Below are positions 20,851-32,954 of a DNA stretch of 64,000 bases, piece after piece. Source of the stretch: Sipunculus nudus. Lineage: Eukaryota; Annelida; Sipuncula; Golfingiida; Sipunculidae. The stretch is taken from positions 54,914,159 to 54,978,158 of the forward strand of contig CM049313.1 of NCBI GenBank assembly GCA_026874595.1, given 5' to 3'. A model generated the notes under the pieces. That model made no database searches. It was given only the letters and a program-made list of their open reading frames with translations, and was not told the DNA's origin. The stretch's first letter is position 1; the number at the start of each line of letters is the position of its first letter. The position numbers and the translations under genes are program-made.

Positions 20851-21797
20851 GATGGCCTAAGGACACTTCGCTGACGGTTTGATGACGTTCGATGATGTGA
20901 TCTCCAGCCAAAAGATGTGATACAGACTTCTTCATCCTGATGCAGAACCATTTATGACTCTCCTGGTGTCTGTATGCAATGTGATAGTGCTACAGCTATA
21001 CGCTGCATTTTTTGTTATTTGTTCTAGCATGACGACAGTATTCAAATAAAACACGCATCCATAACACACACACACATACACATACACACACACATATATA
21101 TATATATATATAATAGATATAATATATGTGCAAGTATCCATATCACACGCATCCGCTATATCATTGCGATCGATATCAGATCTCTTGTTGTATATCCATA
21201 TGTTTGTATTATAGCGGATATACTTTTTTGTATATACTTTAATGCTCGAAGTATAACATTCTTTCTGTATTATAACATATTTTTGTGTCGACTGTGTATA
21301 CTTGTCCTTGTTGAATTACCTGTTTACAAAAATTGATAAAGTATCGATATCAGTATGTTAGTTTTGTGATATAGGTTAATATTTCTAATTTAATGAAGGA
21401 ACACAAATGTGTTCAGTAAAACACTACCGTATATGCACCCTTTCTGTTAATCAGATATTTATATGGTAGAACTACAGTTTTTGGTACAGAGAGTTCCTTA
21501 TTGGCATATCATGTAAAGCGTGGCATGTAATCTTATGTTATTTCTTGTAAGCGACCTGTATGTATGGTCGTGATATTCTCATACTTACCGTTTTATTTCG
21601 TCATAATCCTAAAACTTGTTTTTTTTTGCTGATAACTGGTATCTAAGTATTTGTCAGTAATGTTTTAAATATCTGCTGATCTACTGTCACACCTCTAACG
21701 ATACTTACCTGTAGCTCTGTCCATTCCCTTGTGCGATGAAACATGCCAGCAGTTCATAGAGACATGCACATTTATATATATATATATATACATATAT

Positions 21798-21865
21798 ACA
21801 GTGGAACTCCGTCTTGTAACCATCCCGCAATTACGTAATTGAACCATTACGACCATTTTCTTGTC
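21798..21865. mobile_element. Possible pogo/Tigger-like terminal repeat trace
   Basis: TACAGTGGAACTCCGTCTTG resembles the TA-flanked CAGTGGAACCTCG termini of pogo/Tigger DNA transposons. A related TACGGTGGAAACTCGTTATG occurs at 23949. No matching inverted end or transposase was found, so this is a weak call. Confidence 0.25.
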
Positions 21866-24800
21866 CCGACACATAGGAAATAATTGTGTGTTAAGTGTAA
21901 AAGTGTAAATAGTTGTACATATAGATACAATATATATATATATATACAGATCATATATGTTACGGGCTTTCATCAGGATGCGTTATCGTGATATGACGTA
22001 CCGTACATCGTTCTCCGACTTCACGTTATGTTGCCTGTTTGACATTCCTTCCTCATACCTCTTGTTGGGTTTTCTCTTGTTAAATTCCTCTTCCATCCAC
22101 TCTTGTTTCTTCATATCCTTTCATAGGGTCAATGATATCCATATACATTTTTTACACGTATAGATGGATTGTTCCTTGTGTGACGCCTTACCTGTAGATT
22201 CCCAAGGCATTTACTTACAGGTCATCTTTAGCCAGTTTCTCCACATGTTCCTCTTGTCGATTTGATCTTACTATTGCAAACATACCTCCTAGGCATTTGT
22301 ATATTACACACACACACATATTTATATATATCTATATATATACACACACACACATGTCATATCTCAGTGCTCGCCATTTACGGTTAACCGCTTGCACGGG
22401 GACAGTAAAAGTTCCTGAAATAGTGGTAAGGCAACTAGAAGTCCCCTCCTACTTGCCCGACTGGACCAATCGGTCCAACAGAAAAACTTTACCTAAGGCA
22501 TGCAAAAACGTCTTTGTGTTTTTCGATACAATCATTCATATTTGTAAGGCAAGTAAACATTCATGTAGGGCAAGTAATAGCTAGATGTTACTTACCCGGT
22601 CAGGCAAATACTTTCAAAAGTTAATGTCGAGCCCTGAATATATATACTGTTTTCTTGTGTGAGGGTTAGTGATCCCCACATCTTTATTTGCGACATTGTA
22701 TAATGTGTATCCCCTGTTATTGTTCCCGATTTTCCCACCTCTTACAGACGACGTTTCTTACCTACACTTAATGTTATGACAGTTTCTCTTCCTTTTTATT
22801 GCGTGGTTCCTTTCGCTGCATGCTGGTTCTGTGTTAGTGTTCTGATCTGCTTGCACTTCTCGATCTCTTCAATGACGTATATAAACAAAGCGATTGTTGG
22901 TACGTTCCCTTTCTCCCCAGTTCGGTTTCATATTCTTTTTATTTTTTAAGGCAATGTCCCGGACAGTTGGTTTCTTCTGTTTCAGTTATGGTACTTGCAA
23001 TTTGTTGCCTTATTTTACTTACCCCACGTAAAACTTTTTCATTGTTAGCGTCCTGCATGTTGGGTCGTGATATCGTTCGTATGATTTACCGGGTCGTGTG
23101 TACTGATTTGTGTGATTATACTTACAATTTCTCCCATGGTACTGCAGGTTGGACTCTGCGATGACCTTAACTAATCGCAACATTATTTTGCTCAGAGTAT
23201 TTTTTTAAATGTCATGCTGTGTATGTTCTTGGTCTCACTCTCAATATAGATTGATTTTAGGGACGAGCCGGTCTTCCTTTTCTGTTTTGCCTTGGATGTT
23301 GACGCTATGAGGAATATCCCTTCTCAAGATGACGATATGTGAAAAGGTCCCCTTCTCAATATAAACCGACAGTAGTTGTCGATTACCGAACGGTTGTCGT
23401 AACTGCACGTGTGGTTTGACTTTTCTTTTCTGTCTTCCCTTATGATCCGCAGTTTGATGGTTTTTCTCCTATGTTTGTCACAATGTGTGTCGCAGGATTT
23501 CGTAAGTCCTTTTTAATCCATCTTCTATTCGACTGACACGGTGTTCCATATATGCTTCCAATAAATGTCCAGTTCTCAAAGGCTGGTTATTGTATTCTCC
23601 ATCCCACTTATCGAGACTTCATCAAGTACTAGGTTTTCGATGAGAGCTCCTGAAACCAACTAAAAATCGTTTCATGAAGCCAGTTGATCATATTCCGTCG
23701 GCACTAGTGTTTTTTGTCTTCTGCCTCCCGCAACATTGTAATTCATCCTTTACCCTTCTACGTCTTCTTCACTGGATGATTATGTCACATAATCGTCACT
23801 GTCCTGTGGCTTATTTCTTGCTGTTGTTATTTCCTTTCATTTACAAAGGATGCTTTTATCGGTATTGGGAATAGGATAATCGGTTCCGGTATTACAGTCA
23901 CTCGATACTTTATGTATCGATCTCTTTTATATATATACACAAATATAATACGGTGGAAACTCGTTATGTTAAAAACTCGATATTCCGGACAACTCTAGTT
24001 AAATTATTACCAAATACAACTGTGTATATATGCTTATGTAAAGTATGTAAATATAAATATGTTCATGTATATAAATATATATATATCCTGATGTTAATAG
24101 AAAATACCAATTGCAAAGTTCAAACTGCACTTCCTCTCATATTTCAACGCCGCTGAACGAGTTGATAGAAAGCGTCTCCGTTTTTTATGATCCTACTTGT
24201 CTGGACACACACCTGTGCCTCTTTGTTTTCTATCCCATTGTCTCCTTCGCCCAACCTTCCCTTGAACTGTGTTTCTTCCTTGTGTTTTCCAGGTTTCCTC
24301 CCTGGACATGTTTGATACAAAAAAACTATTATGTGTTTTGTTTACTCCCCCATGTATGGAATCGCTAACGATGTTGTTGCTGCTGTTGTTCCTTTCATCT
24401 GCTTCTCTCGTAAGCGAAAATATATCTGTTCCGTTCTCAGATATCTTGGTATTGTTGGATACGAATATAACGGAACGCATGAGACATTGGCAGTTTTTCT
24501 TCTGAGGGCGTGTTGGCATAGCTCAGGTCCTCCGGGTCTCTTACAGCCTGTACCTTGTCCATCTCACAGCTACCTTCCATGTTGGTTCACTGTTTATCCT
24601 TTGTTGCTTCACTGAATCCAACTGTCTGCCAGTCACAGTGATTGTTCTTCCATCCCCTTTCGCGTGTAGGCCTTTTTGCTTCTCCTTCCAAGCCAAATTG
24701 TTTAGGGTGTTATAGGTTCTTCTGTAGTTGTTGTGTTGACCGGCACGCGGTGCAAAATACAGGTGGTATTGGTTCTTCCCATAATGCAGCAATGTTACAG

Positions 24801-25132
24801 TTCTTATACGCTCTCCTCCAGTTGTTATAATGTAGTAAACGAATCTGGTAACGATCGGCATTAGCACCGTGAGAGTGTCCTTCTTAGCACACACTACATA
24901 ATTCTTTACATTTAACATAAAAAAGTCGATTTATTTCCCAGTTGCATGTTTGTGATACTTTCTGCAAAGACCGTCAGGTATCTTCCACACAGTCATATAA
25001 GATAATCTCCATGTTAGAAGGCCGCTGCATGTTGTTGCAGGTATTAAACATCCATCAGCTAACGAAGGTCGCTGATGCCTGTTTCTCTTGTTCCCAAGCA
25101 GTTTGTTTCTTTGTATATATAAATATATATAC

Positions 25133-25172
<40 letters not shown>

Positions 25173-26024
25173 GTGCATTCAGTACATCCACATATAATTA
25201 CCCCGAACCCTAAACACTACATTTACGTATGTAACATGGCGCCATCAGATTTTGTCTTTACCTCGTAGAGTATTACTTACCCGATTTTATTTTCAGATCT
25301 GTTGGTATGTTGCTATCATATTACTTTTCCTTTTTCATGGGCAATGTGCTGCTTTGAATGCTATCCGTGAACATCATCCGTCGTCCTATAAAACGGACCT
25401 CTTTTGTTTGGTCATATATGTGTCCGACGCACAATCTGTGGGTAGATATGTCGTTGTCTTTTTTGAGCCTTTTGTAATGATCGCCAAATCCTTCCAGCTG
25501 ATATTTGTTTCTTACCAAACATTTTGTCCTTGCGTGCCCTTTTCCATTTTGCCTTCCGTCATGCTTACCTTGAAAGGTGTATGTTCGTGGGCTGTCGTTC
25601 CGTTATAGTTATGATAATACTTCCAGTCTGTCTCTTGGTCTTACATACCCATTACACGTTTCTCATGGTTCAGGTCATGCATAATTTTTTACTTACCAAA
25701 GAATTGTTTTCTCAACTTATACTCTTGTTGCCTATCAGTTGTTTATTCCCAATCCCTTTCCTGTGTTTGGAGCAATATAATGCTTTGTTTTGTAATCTGG
25801 TACTCACCATTTTTTATATTTTTGTTTACAACTCTTTTGTGAACCCTTCCATCCTTTCAATTTGCTAATGTTGCTTACCCATACATAGTTTTCCCTGTAT
25901 GTATATATGATGGGCCCAGTGTCTGCTGTGCCTATGTCCCTTGTTCTCATCAGACTGACACGGTCAAACCTGCGCTTCGTTTTTTTCTGTCATGTATCTT
26001 TTGTGATAACAATAAAACATATTA

Positions 26025-26185
26025 CTCCCCTGCCGAGACTATAACCTTGCCGTGGTAGGGGAGCTTGTGTACTTCAATGACCCTGTGAGCTCTGCTGGCG
26101 TAGATTTTATCTATATTGAGGGACACCCATGCCAGAAAGGTCACACGGGTAGAAGTCAGACGAATAATAGTCTCATCCATCCCTA
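26025..26185 (+). mobile_element. Fragment resembling a non-LTR retroelement 5' region
   Basis: The stretch beginning ACTATAACCTTGCCGTGGTA and containing TGTACTTCAATGACCCTGTG and GAGGGACACCCATGCC strongly recalls a repeat seen at the 5' ends of LINE-type elements in marine animals. This is from memory and not searched. No reverse transcriptase lies downstream, so at most a 5' fragment is present. Confidence 0.4.
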
Positions 26186-27464
26186 ACAAGGATCACACGT
26201 GCCACAGATTATTTTGCTTTTATTTCAAATTACGTTCTTTTGTTTGTATGTTTATCATATATGTCTTATCGCTAAACGGTGAATCCGTTGTTCTGTAAAC
26301 CCCTTTCCTCTTTAGTTAATACGAGTGGTATGTTTAACATTTTCGTTACTGCCACATATCTATACATTATTATACCTCGTTCTGTTTTGTTAAGGGACAT
26401 CACAGTTTCTATATAGAATATGCGATGTGGTAACATGTACCTGCTTATGTTTATGGGTTGACGTTCATGAATGTAAATATATGATTGACAGATATCTGTA
26501 GATAGAAAGATGTATATACATATATATAGGTGTTAATGTCTAATGTTTTCAACTTGGATTCCTTATTTCATTTTTTTTTCCATATCAGTTAACGATATAT
26601 GTGCTGCACATGATGTTGGAAGCTTTTTTCCTCTGTCGACGTTCTCTGCCGGGAATCTGCACAAATGCAAAGCAGTACCACTTGTATAAGCACGCACTTG
26701 TATCATATGTTTTATTTGTTTGATTGATTTATTCAGACGGCGCATACTGATGTATATGATTCTGACTGACATATGCTGTGTAGATATGCATGTATAAGCT
26801 ATATATCTTCCATATCTGGTTTCGTTTCATATATACATATATTATATATACCCATATATTTCATATATACATATATTATATATGCACATATATTTCATAT
26901 ATACATATATTATATATATATATATTGTACATGACATATCGTATGTCATCACTTTCTGTACATTCAATAAACGTCTGTGTAACTAGAAAAGGCATAGCGT
27001 TTGTGTTATTTTACTCTTGGTGTAACAGGTTCACGTCTCGTGACTGTGCTGGTACGTCTGAGCGTGACAGGGGCTGTCTGCGTGAGTGTTTCCTGATGTG
27101 TGTGATGCAGGACTGCTGTATTGTTAGGTGGTTTTTTTTAGATGTTATGTGTCATACACGTTGCCACATACAGACTGCTCATGTTTACGTAAATACATAT
27201 AACTATACATATATACATCCAATACCCGTACATGGAATCGTTACGAAAAAAAATCACTAAAAACAAATGATAGAGTAAAGGAAGCGGGCTGTATGATTAA
27301 CATTCGATGGTATTGCGCAACTTTACTGTAGACACGCCGTGACCCCATGTGTCGTGACTCAGTTTGTAACGAGATATGTTGTTTTCCCTGAACGTGTCAA
27401 TCACGTGTGCACCAAAACGGGATGAATTACGCTCGCACGCTCATGTCAGCAGTGTATGTGTTAG

Positions 27465-27496
27465 TCACGTGACATAACAAGATAACGTATATAAGG
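27465..27496 (+). promoter_or_regulatory. E-box plus TATA promoter
   Basis: TCACGTGA at 27465-27472, then 15 bp, then TATATAAGGGG at 27488. Same architecture as the CRE-14 bp-TATATAAGGA promoters at 30.2, 47.9 and 53.7 kb, but with an E-box in place of the CRE. Confidence 0.65.
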
Positions 27497-27609
27497 GGCT
27501 GCAGGGCAGCGTTGCTTGCACACTGCCTGATGCTGGCGAAGCGAATACAGCAACTGGGTGGACCCATACACTGATCATTCGTACGGATTGCGTGCCAGTC
27601 GAATAAAAC

Positions 27610-27721
27610 GTGAGTGACCTTTTTTGTACATAGACGGGTGTAGTGACTGGACGACCGTCTCCATTATTTGTGCGGATCATGTGACGTAATGATGTAACGC
27701 GTGTCCATTTATTTATTGCAG
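27610..27721 (+). other. Predicted 5'UTR intron
   Basis: Donor AAAC/GTGAGTGAC and acceptor TTTATTTATTGCAG flank 112 nt between the TATA promoter and the ATG at 27754. Splicing leaves the ATG 33 nt downstream of the junction. Confidence 0.7.
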
Positions 27722-27753
27722 TTTTCTTTGTATTGCCATTACACGAGTCAGAC

Positions 27754-29208
27754 ATGTCAGACATGTGGCCTCCGGTCGATCTTGCTGTTCATGACACAGG
27801 GCCCGACGGCATCATGGGTACATATTTCGGGATGGCGCACAAGGACGGAGCGGTGGTCTCTTTTGACACTGACCCGTCAGATCGCGTCCCCCGACTCTTC
27901 CACGAGACTGTATTTTTCAAACTGTCCGGCGCCACGTTTAACACGTACTGGGTTTGCACGGACGGCAAAGGACGAGTTTCACAGTTTGTTTTCGACATAA
28001 GGGACTGGCGACAGGAAATCGATCACGCAGGCGGGGAGGTTCACCTCATGGTGGGACGTTACATCCAATGCGAACACGGATTGGCCTTAGTTTGGGTGCC
28101 CGTTCGCGCATCGAGGTCGTCAATGGAGCCCGCCAGTCTTAGACCGTTTTACGTGACGCCTTATGCAGTGGCACTAAACGTGGTGTACGTTGGTTGGGAT
28201 CCGGAAGGGGTGGTCAAAAGAGATTCTGCTTGGTCGTGGCTCAAAAGGCAGCCTCCAATGGCGTACTACCAGGACGCTCCGGTGCAGTGCACGGACGCGG
28301 GAGGGCGGGTTTTCTGTGAATACCTGGACATGGAAGGTCTGATGTCTTTTGCGATGACCTGCTTTCCTGAGCGTTCGCGTCTGCGGGCAGTATTCGGAGC
28401 AGTTGAACCCAAATGGGCTTTGGGCCACTGTTGGGTGGAGCGTGAACGGGCCACAGGGAGAAAATACACCGTTTGGTCAGATGCCAGTTATCCCGAGGGC
28501 CTCAGACGCGGAACTACCGTACTTGAAAAGTACGAGTGGAGAGGTACACCGCCAGGTGGTGTAAAGATGAAACGGAGTTTGGACGGAGACCACCCTGTCA
28601 CACTGATCGCAACCCTGCACGACCCTCAAGATAATGACGTGCGTATTTCTGGGGAACCTCCCACATCGATTGACTGGGCTGCAAACGTGCATCATGTCTG
28701 GGATGTCAGCTTGGGACAAAAAATCATGTCGAGGCATACCAGAATGGACCCATACGTGCGATTTTACAGCACATTGGCTCCCGGAAAAGACGTTAGTCTG
28801 TGGGACAGGGTACATATCGTTAAAACCGCTGCAACGTTCTCTCCGAGTGAAGTGATGAACCCTGAGCTGTATGTAGCGAGCGTAGTGAAAACGGTCGAGC
28901 TGTTCGACCAATACAGATCTGGTTTTGGTTGTCCTCGGGGACTATCTGTTTATATGAATATAATCAAAAAGTGCAAAAGGGACTGGCCGGACGAGGTCGA
29001 ATGCATACGCGATGGTCGCGTGGGACGAAAAGAGTATGTGTTGCACAGGACTGATACGCCGGGAGGTAATCGGTATCCGTCAGGTGGAAGCATTCGCAAG
29101 CAACCATCGTGCAACATGTATCGGATGCATAAAAGGTTTGTACATGCCATATTACCGAGCTTTTCCACAGTTTCCATAGAACAAAAAGATGTGCCAGTAC
29201 TGATATAA
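27754..29208 (+). CDS. Unrecognised 484-aa protein with spliced leader
   Basis: Globular throughout, with many Trp, Val and Arg and no signal peptide or membrane segment. It has scattered Cys and His (YIQCEHG, PVQCTDAGGRVFCEY, FGHCWVE-like GHCWVERERATG) but no clear finger. The first ATG after the predicted 3' splice site is used. An E-box/TATA promoter lies 260 bp upstream, so transcription appears independent of the cassette starting at 30.2 kb. I do not recognise the family. Composition and freedom from gaps over 1.45 kb make it certain to be coding. Confidence 0.85.
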   Translation: MSDMWPPVDLAVHDTGPDGIMGTYFGMAHKDGAVVSFDTDPSDRVPRLFHETVFFKLSGATFNTYWVCTDGKGRVSQFVFDIRDWRQEIDHAGGEVHLMVGRYIQCEHGLALVWVPVRASRSSMEPASLRPFYVTPYAVALNVVYVGWDPEGVVKRDSAWSWLKRQPPMAYYQDAPVQCTDAGGRVFCEYLDMEGLMSFAMTCFPERSRLRAVFGAVEPKWALGHCWVERERATGRKYTVWSDASYPEGLRRGTTVLEKYEWRGTPPGGVKMKRSLDGDHPVTLIATLHDPQDNDVRISGEPPTSIDWAANVHHVWDVSLGQKIMSRHTRMDPYVRFYSTLAPGKDVSLWDRVHIVKTAATFSPSEVMNPELYVASVVKTVELFDQYRSGFGCPRGLSVYMNIIKKCKRDWPDEVECIRDGRVGRKEYVLHRTDTPGGNRYPSGGSIRKQPSCNMYRMHKRFVHAILPSFSTVSIEQKDVPVLI

Positions 29209-30200
29209 GAAGGGTATGACTTTAGCAAGCCGTGATCATACGTGTGCACATTTTGTTATGAAGTATATTATTGATAAAACTTTACAGAGTGTTATATGAG
29301 TAAAGATAACGTATGACCGAGTGTTTCTTTTATTACAGGTGAAGGTGTATATTATGAGAACGTATGAGGTCAGCTGACGCTGCCAGAACACGCAGAGAAA
29401 CACGTGAGCGGAGATAACACGCGACGCATATTGACAAATATATTGAATTGGAAATCTCAGTATTAGACGTGCGACAGTTAGGCCTTCTGTGTTCTTTAAA
29501 TTGCCAAACACGTTCGTTCATTGACGTTGGGCTATATCAAATGCACTTAGACACCAAAGACATGTACGTGTTACTAATGATCGAGATTTATGAGAAAGCT
29601 TGACAAACAGCGAAAAAAAAGGGGGGGGGGGTGTTTGCTACCAAGACGTGTGCTGCACTCATGTTGCATCTGATGTACGTCGCAGCTCAGGATATGTGTC
29701 CATTATAAAATTTGTTATTCATCCTTGACTGTTATGTGTGGCTGTGAGCCCATTAAGAAATCCACACACACGCCGGCTGCATCCCTCGACTGATAGAAGT
29801 GGGTTTTATTATGAGCTTGGTACCGGCATCCGTCTGCGAAACATGTCCGTTCATATTTTTGATGGGTAGACGACCACATGTCACGATGTGTCTGAAGACA
29901 TGTACACTTATAAACCTTCATTCAAACGGGAATCAAAGACATATGAGCATTGGTCATTGTGTCTGTTCTGCCTGGCGTACTGAAGCTCTGAAAGCATGCT
30001 TCTTATGATACCACGTGTTGTACATCCGAAGTAGACATACACGTTACCTCTTTGTCACGTGAACCACTTACCGACCAGACATGTCGATATATATATTCAT
30101 ATATTTATATTATATCAACAAACACAATAATACGTAGGTCTGTGCACATTCCGGAACCATTTAGGGTTTCACCGGATGTCACTCTGGCTCTTTGTATGTG
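29209..30200. other. Intergenic region without recognised gene
   Basis: Contains only short open frames on both strands, a G11 run at 29621-29631 and TATATA tracts near 30090. It ends in the CRE promoter at 30201. Confidence 0.6.
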
Positions 30201-30232
30201 TGACGTCACAAGCTAAATTGTGTATATAAGGA
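30201..30232 (+). promoter_or_regulatory. CRE-TATA promoter of the plus-strand splice cassette
   Basis: TGACGTCA at 30201-30208, 14 bp, TATATAAGGA at 30223. The same module and spacing occur at 47867 (plus) and 53745 (minus strand). Downstream, GCAACAGTGCAAT and a TCTC-GAGA hairpin are shared with the 47.9-kb promoter. Confidence 0.75.
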
Positions 30233-30252
30233 CCCTACTCGCAACAGTGCAA

Positions 30253-30441
30253 TCACTCTCGCTTAGAGACATACCACTGCAAGTGAACAGCAGCAAGGGA
30301 CTTATACCGTAGCACACGGATACTAGTATAGAAGCAGTATAGGACTTCACTGAAGCAATTTACAGGCGTGAAGGATAGACAGAAGAAGCGAGTGAAGAAT
30401 AAAGAGTATACTTACAACAGAAAGCGAGCAAGAAATCAAAA
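30253..30441 (+). other. Predicted leader exon A, ATG-free
   Basis: About 190 nt from the expected start site to the strong donor A/GTGAGTACA at 30442, without a single ATG. This is the expected look of a 5' untranslated leader. The same nine-base donor context ends leader exon B. Confidence 0.6.
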
Positions 30442-30550
30442 GTGAGTACATTTATTTTATCGTTCAACACATTTAGTTTACTGTAAAAGGTGTTCATCTC
30501 TTATTGATGTACATTCTGATCCAACTGTTCGGCAATGTCATATGTGATAT

Positions 30551-31060
30551 ATGACAACGGTTTTTGTAAAACCAGTGTTGCCTTTGGTTGTAGTGGCACA
30601 GCCCCCGAACAGCGCACCATCCCGACCCCAAGGCAACCATGTTCCGGGTACCTTACAAGGCCAGTGGTCGCCTTTGTTGCCCGTGGGTGCGCAGTATAAT
30701 GCGCAACAGCATGTTGACGGTTTACCGGTGAACTTTCGCCGAAACCTGCCTCTGGTGCCGTACAGGCCAGAAACGTACCTGGAACGTATGATTCAAGGGA
30801 ATGTTCAGATGTCGGACCAGATGCGCCAGCTACTGACGACAACTGTGACATTATTCATGTCATTATTCCCTTACACGTCACACGTGTTCGACCCTACCCC
30901 GAACAGCAACCCCAGGCAGACAGGAGATCACATCTTGGTGTTCATCAGGAACATTCTTAACCGGAACCGGCCGGACAGAGAAACCCACATAATGCTGTTT
31001 CATTTCCTGGTTAACACGTTTGTCGGCGCATATTTCCAATCGATGCTGGCAGGTCAGTGA
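30551..31060 (+). CDS. Unrecognised 169-aa Pro/Gln-containing protein
   Basis: Proline-rich N-terminus (about 1-75: VAQPPNSAPSRPQG) followed by a helical part (about 80-169: YLERMIQGNVQMSDQMRQLL, then hydrophobic LFMSLFPYTS and HFLVNTFVGAYFQSMLAGQ). It lies 110 nt behind the leader A donor, so it would be translated from the unspliced RNA or after a short splice. Its last codons overlap a donor-like CAG/GTCAGT. No family is recognised. An alternative is that the 5' part is retained intron. Confidence 0.55.
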   Translation: MTTVFVKPVLPLVVVAQPPNSAPSRPQGNHVPGTLQGQWSPLLPVGAQYNAQQHVDGLPVNFRRNLPLVPYRPETYLERMIQGNVQMSDQMRQLLTTTVTLFMSLFPYTSHVFDPTPNSNPRQTGDHILVFIRNILNRNRPDRETHIMLFHFLVNTFVGAYFQSMLAGQ

Positions 31061-31328
31061 GGCACACGCCTTGATGCCTGTTGAGTTGCAGTTGCTGTTA
31101 AGTTGTTGCTTTATATTTTTTTTCTTTTCATTGTTATCGTTTTGTTTGTGCTGACTAGCATTGGAAGAGTACCTTGTCATTTATATTTCAGGGGGCAGTT
31201 GATAAATGTAATGATTTGAATATGGTTTGTGATAGGGATACTGGCATTCACCATATGTGGTTGTCGTTTCCTGTTGTAGATTATCAATGGTGACTGTGTG
31301 TTCTTACGGTGTTGTTGTTTTATTGCAG

Positions 31329-31388
31329 AGCAAAGCGAAGACATATAAAGAAGAGAGACACAAATCGTTCCGGATATCACAGCTAAAT
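31329..31388 (+). other. Predicted leader exon B, ATG-free
   Basis: Sixty nt between TTTTATTGCAG and AAAT/GTGAGTACA, rich in A and G like an enhancer-bearing exon, with no ATG. Together with exon A it would form a bipartite leader available to all downstream acceptors. Confidence 0.6.
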
Positions 31389-31737
31389 GTGAGTACAATA
31401 TTGTTTATGAAATCTTATTGTACAGACCGCATTTCTGACAGTTTGTAAATAATGTTGACAAACAAATATTAATAGTACTATAATAATACTCAGTCATATT
31501 TATATGGTGACGGTAATCGAACGACATCCTGTTACTACGTAATCATGCACAGTATAATTTACACGGCGGCGGAATATTGACGTGTTACTACACGTACCTG
31601 CATCAAGTAAAACAAGAGATTCAACATCCTACAACTGAATGTAAATATCGGTCATCAACACGATATAGACATAACACATGGACAATTGTGCAGGACGGTC
31701 GTGATGATGTCGTTTGTATGTAATTGTAGTTCTGACA

Positions 31738-32211
31738 ATGGAACACAACGATATTCTTGTGGAAGATGTACTTGGAAAGTTGAAATTAACTGCAGAAACG
31801 TGTCTACGTATTACTCCAAACAGCGACAATGACACGACGTTAAAGCAATATGTAGAATGTATTTCTATGTTCCAACAGTGCTTTGATCAATTGTTGGGGT
31901 GTGTCATATCATACCAAACGTATCCGTGTGAAAATATGGATATGGATCAAATACTTGCGGACCTGTCGTGTATCTCAAATAACGTGCTATCGTTGTCATG
32001 TTCTGAGCTTGTTGTGAAAGCACTTTGGGCGGTGTATAAGCGGTTGTGCGCTGTACACCGGAGATACGTACTCGTTATAGAAAACATGCAAACATTAGTA
32101 TGTGTCGTTGATGAGCATAAACTGCAATGCCAAGAAATGAACCAGATGACACAGTGCTTGCTGGCTGATTTGTGGCAGACATATCCGGACTTTGTTACAT
32201 GTATCCAATAA
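31738..32211 (+). CDS. All-helical protein, 157 aa (cassette ORF 1)
   Basis: The acceptor TAATTGTAG ends at 31729 and the ATG follows 8 nt later. The protein is all-helical with regularly spaced Cys (CLRI, CISMFQQCF, CVISYQ, CSELVV, CVVDEHKLQC) and no finger pattern. It resembles the other short helical proteins of both cassettes in length and in the bundle-like hydrophobic pattern, but sequence identity is low. There is no TATA box in the 350 bp before it and no AATAAA before the next acceptor, so it may share a 3' end with the next ORF. Confidence 0.7.
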   Translation: MEHNDILVEDVLGKLKLTAETCLRITPNSDNDTTLKQYVECISMFQQCFDQLLGCVISYQTYPCENMDMDQILADLSCISNNVLSLSCSELVVKALWAVYKRLCAVHRRYVLVIENMQTLVCVVDEHKLQCQEMNQMTQCLLADLWQTYPDFVTCIQ

Positions 32212-32363
32212 TCATGGCCGGCACGACGTGAACCAATGAATACTGTGACTCGACGTAATAGACAGTGACATTGGTTTTGTATTTGTTACATAGGGGTTAT
32301 ATGTGTTATAATTATTGCAGCACGCGCGATACATTCATAGAAACTACAGACATTTGCGAAAAG

Positions 32364-32954
32364 ATGAACTCATTAAGAATGAACGTGAATGACTCCCCAG
32401 ATGAATACGACCCAGAGAAACATGAAATAGTGGGCAAACAAATGTTAGACGACATGGCGAAACTGGCCAAGGAGGCGGAAGAGCGATCATCGAAACTGGT
32501 CAAGGATACAGAACAGCGATCATCCGATGATGAAGATGAGGGTATGGCTTTAAAAGAGTTCGCTATATACATCAAGGATCTGATTGCCGTAATATCTCAG
32601 ATCCCTGGGTACATTCAAAACTTTGAGGCAAGGGATGGACAACAAGAACATAACGGCTTCGTAATAGATCGCGGATACGTAAAGACGTTCAAGAAGATGT
32701 ATTCCATCGTCGGCGTAATGCGTCGCAGGTCATGCAGTGATATATTGTGGCTGGCCTTATGTCAATTGTCGGCGTACATGTTATGGGTCAGGACCCTTTA
32801 CATACGTAGGAGCATGGTTCACTGTAAGTCGATACCATCTGAAATGATGTGGCACCATCACCATTGGGAGGAGTTCGCACAGGGGGTGTTAATATTAGGT
32901 TGGGCTTTATGGTTAGAGAAGAAGGCTGCAGCGGACGAAAATGGAAGAAAGTAA
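32364..32954 (+). CDS. Cassette family protein, 196 aa (ORF 2)
   Basis: The acceptor TTATTGCAG ends at 32320 and the ATG is the first after it. The pattern is an acidic N-terminus, a charged helix (LAKEAEERSSKLVKDTEQRS), an acidic SSDDEDEG patch, then the family core 'FAIYIKDLIAVISQIPGYIQ-FE' and 'CSDILWLALCQLSAYMLWV'. The same order appears in ORFs 3, 5 and 6. AATAAA lies at 33168. The family has no recognised relative. The helical core with surrounding charge could be a protein-interaction module. Confidence 0.8.
   Translation: MNSLRMNVNDSPDEYDPEKHEIVGKQMLDDMAKLAKEAEERSSKLVKDTEQRSSDDEDEGMALKEFAIYIKDLIAVISQIPGYIQNFEARDGQQEHNGFVIDRGYVKTFKKMYSIVGVMRRRSCSDILWLALCQLSAYMLWVRTLYIRRSMVHCKSIPSEMMWHHHHWEEFAQGVLILGWALWLEKKAAADENGRK

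Larger units (their letters stand above)
18808..27464. other. Gene-poor 8.7-kb stretch
   Basis: No ORF here shows a domain, promoter or polyadenylation context that I trust. From about 21.9 to 26 kb the plus strand is pyrimidine-rich, giving Phe/Leu/Cys-rich open frames that look like composition artefacts. AT microsatellites recur (21090-21125, 21775-21800, 21930-21950, 22310-22345, 25120-25170, 26830-26930). Motifs like CTTACCTGTA are frequent (for example 21707, 22189). It could be an inserted host segment, a long non-coding transcript, or a latency or spacer region. Confidence 0.6.

Noticed and set aside
22000-26000. Many Phe/Leu/Cys-rich plus-strand ORFs that mimic membrane proteins
   Set aside because: They follow from the pyrimidine-rich strand. 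There are no TATA boxes or consistent start context, and frames change constantly.
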